DNA from: Actinomycetota bacterium
GTDB lineage: Bacteria > Actinomycetota > Actinomycetes > S36-B12 > UBA10799
Assembly (NCBI GenBank): GCA_030837395.1
Contig: JAUPKO010000206.1
Span: 1 to 8,871 of the forward strand
Direction: 5' to 3'
DNA length: 8,871 nt
The notes below the pieces were generated by a model. The model saw nothing but the letters and a program-made list of their open reading frames with translations. It did not search any database and had not been told where the DNA came from. Below, one piece after another: positions 4,915 through 8,871 of the stretch. Both the position numbers and the translations under genes were made by a program. Each line of letters opens with the position of its first letter. Within the stretch, counting starts at the first letter, position 1.

Positions 4915-6183
4915 GTGCATGTGGTCAGCGACGATCCCGAGGTCCTCCGCCTGGTGACCCTCATCGCCGACACGGTCACCAGCAACGGTGGCGTGATCCA
5001 CCCCGACCTCGTCGTCAACCACGACGGCGCCAGTCTCTTACTCTCCGTGCCGCGCGGCGCAAACCCGTTCGCTGGCGAGCAGCTTGACAAGCCCCACCCG
5101 CAGGCACCTGCGTTGCTGATCATCCCGAACCAACTGCACATCCCCGTGACCAACCTCGGCTGGGTGCCAAGCGAGGACCACCTCGCCTACCGCGGCGGCA
5201 CCGAGCACCTAACAGAGCCCCAGCGCACGATCCTCGACGCGATGGTGGCCCTCTTCAACGCCGTCGACAAGGTACGGGTGATCGGTCAGCGATACGCCCA
5301 GCACGCGCTCGACGACGATGCCGCCGACAGCGATCCTGAGTTGCTCGCCCTCATTCGCGAAGCCCGGCCCGGCTTCGGCCGCACGTCGGCGCCAACCGGC
5401 AATGGACCGGCCGGCGAAAGCACCGCGCCACCCTCGGATCCTGGCTCCACCGACGCACCGCCCCCACACCGGCGAACCCACCCTGACCTCAGCGGCGACT
5501 CGCCCGCCCACACCGTCGTCCGCTCGCGCCTGCGCTCCGAGATGGGCGAGGGCGACGAAGGCCCCATCGGCTTGTTCATGCCCATGATCGACCTGCTCAA
5601 CCACCACCCCTACGGCTCCCGCTACGAGCGCACCGACGACGGCGCCTGGCTGATCCGCGTGCATCACCCCACGCCCAGTGACCAGGTGTTCGTCCGTTAC
5701 AACCGCGCCGATGCGCTCGGGGTGGCGCTGGCGTTGGGCTACTTCGAGCCGGACGCGAGGTTCGTGGCGTCGGTGGCGTGCGAGTTCGAGCTCGCGCCGA
5801 TCGGGCGGGTGCGGGTGCATGGGGTCAGCACCAGCCGACGTAGGCTGCCCGCCCCACGGGTCGAGCGGACCGACGACGGCCTCGCGCTCAGCGGGGTCGT
5901 CCTTGAACACAGGCGGCGTGAAGCCCTGGCAATGCTCTTGGCTATGCCGCTGCGGTCCATGCTTGCCGACGCCCCAGCCGCGGAGATCGAGTCGCTGACC
6001 GGCCGCCTCCTGGCCGCCCTCGTGGCTGCGAACGTGGACTTCTTCACCCGCCTTGCGGAGCTGTGCTCCCCCGGCCAGGGCGCCGCGACCGATGCCGATG
6101 CCCTGGCTCCCACCCGCCCGCTGCGGCCCATGATGGGCCTGGTGGCGGCCAGGCAACTCGAACTCCTGGCCGAGTTGGACTGA
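4915..6183 (+). CDS. SET-domain-like protein A (Rubisco LSMT/SETD3 type)
   Basis: This 422-residue protein shows core signatures of the LSMT/SETD3 branch of SET methyltransferases: MIDLLNHHPYG at 224-234 (the D-x-x-N-H motif), then QVFVRYN to Y262, and ALALGYFEPDARF at 271-283 (the Y-G...L-x-Y-G-F-V region). The N-terminal part has GGVIHPDLVV at about 24-33, LIIPNQLHIPV near 64-74, and a helix near 100-120. A classic G-x-G S-adenosylmethionine motif is not evident, so binding or activity may be altered. Residues 150-200 form a Pro/Ala-rich linker. The C-terminal 80 residues look helical, like the substrate-binding domain of LSMTs. The family methylates protein lysine or histidine; the target here is unknown. 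The GTG start is set by the leaderless promoter. The next gene is a paralogue 10 bases downstream. Confidence 0.6.
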   Translation: MHVVSDDPEVLRLVTLIADTVTSNGGVIHPDLVVNHDGASLLLSVPRGANPFAGEQLDKPHPQAPALLIIPNQLHIPVTNLGWVPSEDHLAYRGGTEHLTEPQRTILDAMVALFNAVDKVRVIGQRYAQHALDDDAADSDPELLALIREARPGFGRTSAPTGNGPAGESTAPPSDPGSTDAPPPHRRTHPDLSGDSPAHTVVRSRLRSEMGEGDEGPIGLFMPMIDLLNHHPYGSRYERTDDGAWLIRVHHPTPSDQVFVRYNRADALGVALALGYFEPDARFVASVACEFELAPIGRVRVHGVSTSRRRLPAPRVERTDDGLALSGVVLEHRRREALAMLLAMPLRSMLADAPAAEIESLTGRLLAALVAANVDFFTRLAELCSPGQGAATDADALAPTRPLRPMMGLVAARQLELLAELD

Positions 6184-6193
6184 GGGCTGTTCC

Positions 6194-7399
6194 GTGCGTG
6201 ATTCCAGGAGCTTCGTCGACGCAGCGACTCCGGCCGTAGCCGACGTACTCACCGAGATGACCCGCATCGTGCTCACCGGCGGTGGGGTGGTGCACCCTGG
6301 GCTCACCATGGTCGAGCGCGACGGGGCAATGACGGTGCGGTGCACCGACAGTGCCGACGCGGCACCAGATCAGCCGCTCTTCGACGTCCCGCGCGAGGTG
6401 CTCATCCCGGTCGACGGGGCCAAGTGGGCCGACTCGCGAAGTGAACTGGTGCTCACAGAACCTCCGCCGGCCCTTACGCCGAGACAGCGCGACCTGCTCG
6501 ACCTTCACGTTGCCCTGTACAACGCCGGCGGCAAATTGCCGTGCATAGTCGCGAGCCACCCCCGACTGGGTTTCAGGGACGCACCGGACGTAGTGGCGGC
6601 GGTGCAGGCGCTACGGCCTGGCTTCACCGAGGCAGATGTCGAGACTCACAACCAGGCACTCAAAGCGCCGTCGCCCCACAATCCGGACTCCAACGAGCCG
6701 CCCGCCATCCAGGTGTTCCTCGGAACCCGGGTGTTCGGTCTCAAACCCGTGGAGGCCGCAGATCCCGAAACGACGCGCGCCCCGACCCATGCCAACCAAC
6801 GCGTCCTCATGACTCTCATCGATCTGCTCAACCACCACCCGCGTGGTGCCCCCTACCGCGTCGATGCCCGGGCCATGACCCCAGCCGTCGCGCGCCCCAA
6901 GGGCACCGACGAATGTTTCGCGCACTACGGACATCGTCGCGACAGCCTGGACCTCGCGCTCAACTACGGCTACGTCGACACCGAAACACGGTTTGTCCAC
7001 TGCCCGCCCATGACTGTCGACGTTCCGGGCGTGGGGACACTTCGAATCCTCGGCCGGGGTGCCCGGGGCAAACCTCCGTCCCCGCTGGACCCTCCACGTG
7101 TCACCTCCAACCCTGACGGCCTGACTCTGAGCCACATCGTCTTTCGTCAGCCGAAGCGGGGAGTTCGCTGGGAACTCCCCGTGTTCATGGCCGTGCAGGC
7201 GCGTGCCCTTCAACTCGGCGCCGACCCGGCAGGAGCTGGCGCCGCAGCGAACCAGGCTGTGGCGACGATCATGGAGAGCGCCACCGAGCTGATGTGGGAC
7301 CTACGAACTGTGGCCGGATCAGCGGCAGCCAACAATCCTGCGGCCGAAGTGCTGGCGGCTGTCGCGGAGCATCAACTCGGCCTCCTCCACAACGGCTGA
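6194..7399 (+). CDS. SET-domain-like protein B, paralogue of A
   Basis: This 401-residue protein has clearer SET signatures than its neighbour: LIDLLNHHPRG at 208-218, ECFAHYGH at 240-247 and LDLALNYGYVDTETRF from 252, close to the family's E-x-x-x-x-Y-G...L-L-x-Y-G-F-V pattern. The N-terminal GGGVVHPGL, the LIPVDGAKW segment, the helix RQRDLLDLHVALYNAGGK and the RPGF motif line up with the same places in protein A, so the two arose by tandem duplication but are now well diverged. GTG 6194 is preceded by GAGGG overlapping the stop of gene A with seven bases between, so the two genes are translationally coupled. They may form a heterodimer, or one may be a non-catalytic partner. As in A, the canonical cofactor-binding G-x-G is not obvious. 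Confidence 0.62.
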   Translation: MRDSRSFVDAATPAVADVLTEMTRIVLTGGGVVHPGLTMVERDGAMTVRCTDSADAAPDQPLFDVPREVLIPVDGAKWADSRSELVLTEPPPALTPRQRDLLDLHVALYNAGGKLPCIVASHPRLGFRDAPDVVAAVQALRPGFTEADVETHNQALKAPSPHNPDSNEPPAIQVFLGTRVFGLKPVEAADPETTRAPTHANQRVLMTLIDLLNHHPRGAPYRVDARAMTPAVARPKGTDECFAHYGHRRDSLDLALNYGYVDTETRFVHCPPMTVDVPGVGTLRILGRGARGKPPSPLDPPRVTSNPDGLTLSHIVFRQPKRGVRWELPVFMAVQARALQLGADPAGAGAAANQAVATIMESATELMWDLRTVAGSAAANNPAAEVLAAVAEHQLGLLHNG

Positions 7400-7423
7400 C
7401 CGACGGGTCGCCGGCCCTGGTAC

Positions 7424-7469
7424 GACCCACGGCCAGCCACCGAACGACCCGCGACCCGTGGCCAGCCAC
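7424..7469. repeat. Pair of 17-bp imperfect direct repeats
   Basis: GACCCACGGCCAGCCAC at 7424-7440 recurs as GACCCGTGGCCAGCCAC at 7453-7469 with two differences and a 29-base period. It lies just after the stop of SET-like gene B. Function unknown; possibly a small duplication. Confidence 0.6.
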
Positions 7470-7497
7470 TGCTTACGCACAGTCAGCACCCTTCTAC

Positions 7498-7537
7498 CGG
7501 CGCACCGGCAACCACTACTGGTGGTGATGATGCGCCG
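7498..7537 (+). terminator. Nested inverted repeat, possible terminator of the SET-like operon
   Basis: An outer perfect 7-bp stem, CGGCGCA (7498-7504) with TGCGCCG (7531-7537), encloses an inner 5-bp stem, ACCAC (7511-7515) with GTGGT (7521-7525). It lies between the SET-like operon and the next promoter. There is no T-tract, so it would be a non-canonical terminator, or else an operator close to the promoter of the next gene. Confidence 0.35.
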
Positions 7538-7560
7538 CGCACGTGTGTGACGGCGGTCAT

Positions 7561-7566
7561 TACGCT
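7561..7566 (+). promoter_or_regulatory. Leaderless -10 (TACGCT) of the HprK-like gene
   Basis: TACGCT followed by six bases (GATGAC) and GTG at 7573, the same TAnnnT-N6-start layout seen at 947 and 4903. It decides the start at 7573 over the in-frame GTG at 7543. Confidence 0.5.
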
Positions 7567-7572
7567 GATGAC

Positions 7573-8445
7573 GTGACACCTCAGCCAGGGACGCACGGGC
7601 CGGTACCTGGGCGCGGCGCCGCCGGGGTGGGCACCGCAGCGGGCGTCGCCGACGCTCTTCCATCGCTGAACCGCGACGCGGACGTCTGGGTGGGGAACTT
7701 CCCCGGCCTCGGGTCGGTGCAGATCCACCCGGACGGGTCGGTGGAGGTCGCCGCCGCTGAGCGGCCGGACGATGACCGGGACACCGTCGACCAGCGCGAG
7801 CACGCCCTTCGGTACGGCTGGGGGGAGCCGCTGTCGTTCGCCCGGCGTGGGTTCCGGCAGGCCCACGGGGCCGCGGTGGGTCCCATCGAGGGCGACACCT
7901 GCATGCTGCTTCTCGGTGACCCTCACGACGTCGCGATCGTGCTCATCGAACTGGTCCGACTCGACTGGGCCGTGCTCGGCGACCGGCCGACGCCACTGAA
8001 ATGGGACGGCCAACTGCTGACTGCACACCCCCGTTCAGCGCCGATCGTGGCGTCCAAGCGGCGGGCGACCAAAGCCGAGCTGGACGGCACCCGCCTGCGC
8101 GGCGACACCGACGCCATGGCGCTCGACCTGCCGCGGGTTGACGAGCCGCGGCGCGTTACGGCAGTTGTGTCGATGCAGATGCGCAAGCCCGACGAGGACG
8201 TGTTCACCCCCTTGTCCGGCCACGAGAGGTTCGAGACTGCCGCGGGCTTGTTCATGCGCGGGGCGCTGTGGCCGGACGTGGACAACGCCGAGGCTGAAGG
8301 CGAAGCAGCAGCGTCCGCAATCATGGCCGATCACCTGGCCCTATCCCGCCTGCCAGCGGCGCGTCTCCGGTTCGACAGCGCGACCAAGGATGACGACGTG
8401 GCCGCCATGCTCGCCTGGTGGCACACGGTGGTGGGATCCTCGTGA
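7573..8445 (+). CDS. HprK-like protein with degenerate P-loop
   Basis: This 290-residue protein aligns in layout with HprK-related kinases: AHGAAV at 97-102, MLLLG at 111-115 where the P-loop should follow, LVRLDWAVLGDRPTPL at 127-142 (the family's GW-x-x-L-S-D-D region), then a strand and AHPRSAPI (family Y-P-R-P). The nucleotide-binding loop expected as G-x-S-G-x-G-K-S-T reads GDPHDVA: lysine and the glycines are absent, and the second acidic stretch is GDRP. Kinase activity is therefore unlikely; a structural or binding role is inferred. HprK-related proteins of this kind occur in clusters for polysaccharide and natural-product modification. The stop overlaps the start of the sulfotransferase gene by one base, so the two are probably translated together. 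No membrane segment or signal is visible. Confidence 0.5.
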   Translation: MTPQPGTHGPVPGRGAAGVGTAAGVADALPSLNRDADVWVGNFPGLGSVQIHPDGSVEVAAAERPDDDRDTVDQREHALRYGWGEPLSFARRGFRQAHGAAVGPIEGDTCMLLLGDPHDVAIVLIELVRLDWAVLGDRPTPLKWDGQLLTAHPRSAPIVASKRRATKAELDGTRLRGDTDAMALDLPRVDEPRRVTAVVSMQMRKPDEDVFTPLSGHERFETAAGLFMRGALWPDVDNAEAEGEAAASAIMADHLALSRLPAARLRFDSATKDDDVAAMLAWWHTVVGSS

Positions 8446-8871
8446 TGACTCCCGTGCCTCCGAGCCCGCCGGGGGTGGGTGGAGTGTCCTCTTCGGACCC
8501 CTCCCTTGCCGCCGCCAACCGCGAGCCCGGCCCCGGGCGCACCGTCTGGTTGGCGTCCTACCCCAAGTCAGGCAATACCTGGATGCGGGCCATCGTCACT
8601 GCCCTCGGCACCCACCCGCACCTGTTCGGCGTCAACCAACTCGACTCCGGGTCTCAGCCGAATCACGTCGGTGCCGCCATGGGATGGCTCGGCCTCGACC
8701 CCCGCTGGCTAGAGCGCGATGAAGTTGACGCTCTGCGTGACTCCCTCGTGCGGCGCTGGGGAGTCATCGACGATGACGATGCTGGATCGCGTGCAACCGA
8801 CCCCGACGCGGCTGACGCACGTGAGGCCGCCCGCCGCCGCCCTCTGCTGCGCAAGACCCACGAGGTCTACC
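8445..8871 (+). CDS. Sulfotransferase family protein (3' end outside window)
   Basis: The ATG shares its A with the stop of the HprK-like gene (TGATG). The first 142 residues are visible. After a Pro/Ser-rich N-terminal tail of about 32 residues comes TVWLASYPKSGNTWMR, whose YPKSGNTW at 39-46 is the 5'-phosphosulfate-binding motif of PAPS-dependent sulfotransferases, with Lys41 as the key residue. Near the right edge RRPLLRKTHEVY contains the K-T-H expected for the family (catalytic histidine region). It would transfer sulfate from PAPS to a hydroxyl of a sugar, lipid or small molecule; the substrate cannot be told. Placed with the HprK-like gene and, at the other side of the window, a glycosyltransferase, glycan sulfation is a reasonable guess. 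The 3'-phosphate-binding motif and the C-terminus lie outside. Confidence 0.85.
   Translation, partial: MTPVPPSPPGVGGVSSSDPSLAAANREPGPGRTVWLASYPKSGNTWMRAIVTALGTHPHLFGVNQLDSGSQPNHVGAAMGWLGLDPRWLERDEVDALRDSLVRRWGVIDDDDAGSRATDPDAADAREAARRRPLLRKTHEVY

Noticed and set aside
5209..6345. 378-aa minus-strand open frame
   Set aside because: It is antisense to the SET-like gene A, has no recognisable motif and crosses the A/B gene junction; the plus strand explains the region.
6611..7213. 200-aa minus-strand open frame
   Set aside because: Antisense shadow of SET-like gene B, whose D-x-x-N-H and Y-G motifs lie on the plus strand here.
1..8871. CRISPR array, tRNA or rRNA genes
   Set aside because: No regularly spaced repeats with unique spacers, no cloverleaf-like sequence and no rRNA-like stretch were seen on either strand.

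Overview
The window is GC-rich throughout. Several genes have an actinobacterial-type -10 hexamer (TAnnnT) 6-7 bases before the start codon, which implies leaderless mRNAs. GTG and TTG starts are common, and TTGTCCACA / TTATCCACA nonamers occur. Together these suggest a chromosomal accessory region of a high-GC actinobacterium. I see no transposase, integrase, tRNA, rRNA or CRISPR array. All assignments come from reading the sequence and from remembered family patterns; no database search was run.

Layout. (1) 1-940, minus: a 3'-truncated glycosyltransferase-like gene (GT17-like). (2) 1073-2394, minus: two tandem copies of a two-gene module. Each codes a 96-aa protein of unrecognised family followed, with a 4-base ATGA overlap, by a 112-aa HEPN (HepT/DUF86-like) protein. 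The first copy keeps the R-x4-H motif; in the second the arginine is leucine. (3) 2518-2712, plus: a relic of a SET-like gene with an in-frame deletion of 133 codons. (4) 2904-4543, plus: a compact three-gene operon ending in a DUF7689-like protein with candidate Cys and His active-site residues. (5) 4521-4784, minus: a third, 3'-replaced copy of the 96-aa gene. (6) 4915-7399, plus: two tandem paralogous proteins with SET-domain (Rubisco LSMT/SETD3-type) signatures. (7) 7573-8871, plus: an HprK-like protein that has lost its P-loop, overlapping a 5'-end fragment of a sulfotransferase gene.

How it fits together. The outer genes (glycosyltransferase, HprK-like, sulfotransferase) suggest glycan or metabolite decoration. 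The centre looks like a toxin-antitoxin or conflict-type island that has been duplicated and rearranged. The same divergent unit, [96-aa gene]<- intergenic ->[SET-like gene], occurs twice, 2390 bp apart. In the left unit the SET-like gene is deleted and its -10 box is lost. In the right unit the 96-aa gene is truncated and its HEPN partner is gone. The intergenic segment of each unit, and also that of the first HEPN module, keeps the leaderless promoter and a DnaA-box-like nonamer exactly 38 bases from the start codon. The most unusual ideas here are that HEPN plus 96-aa modules form a toxin-antitoxin pair with an unrecognised antitoxin, and that this pair is ancestrally coupled to SET-like proteins.
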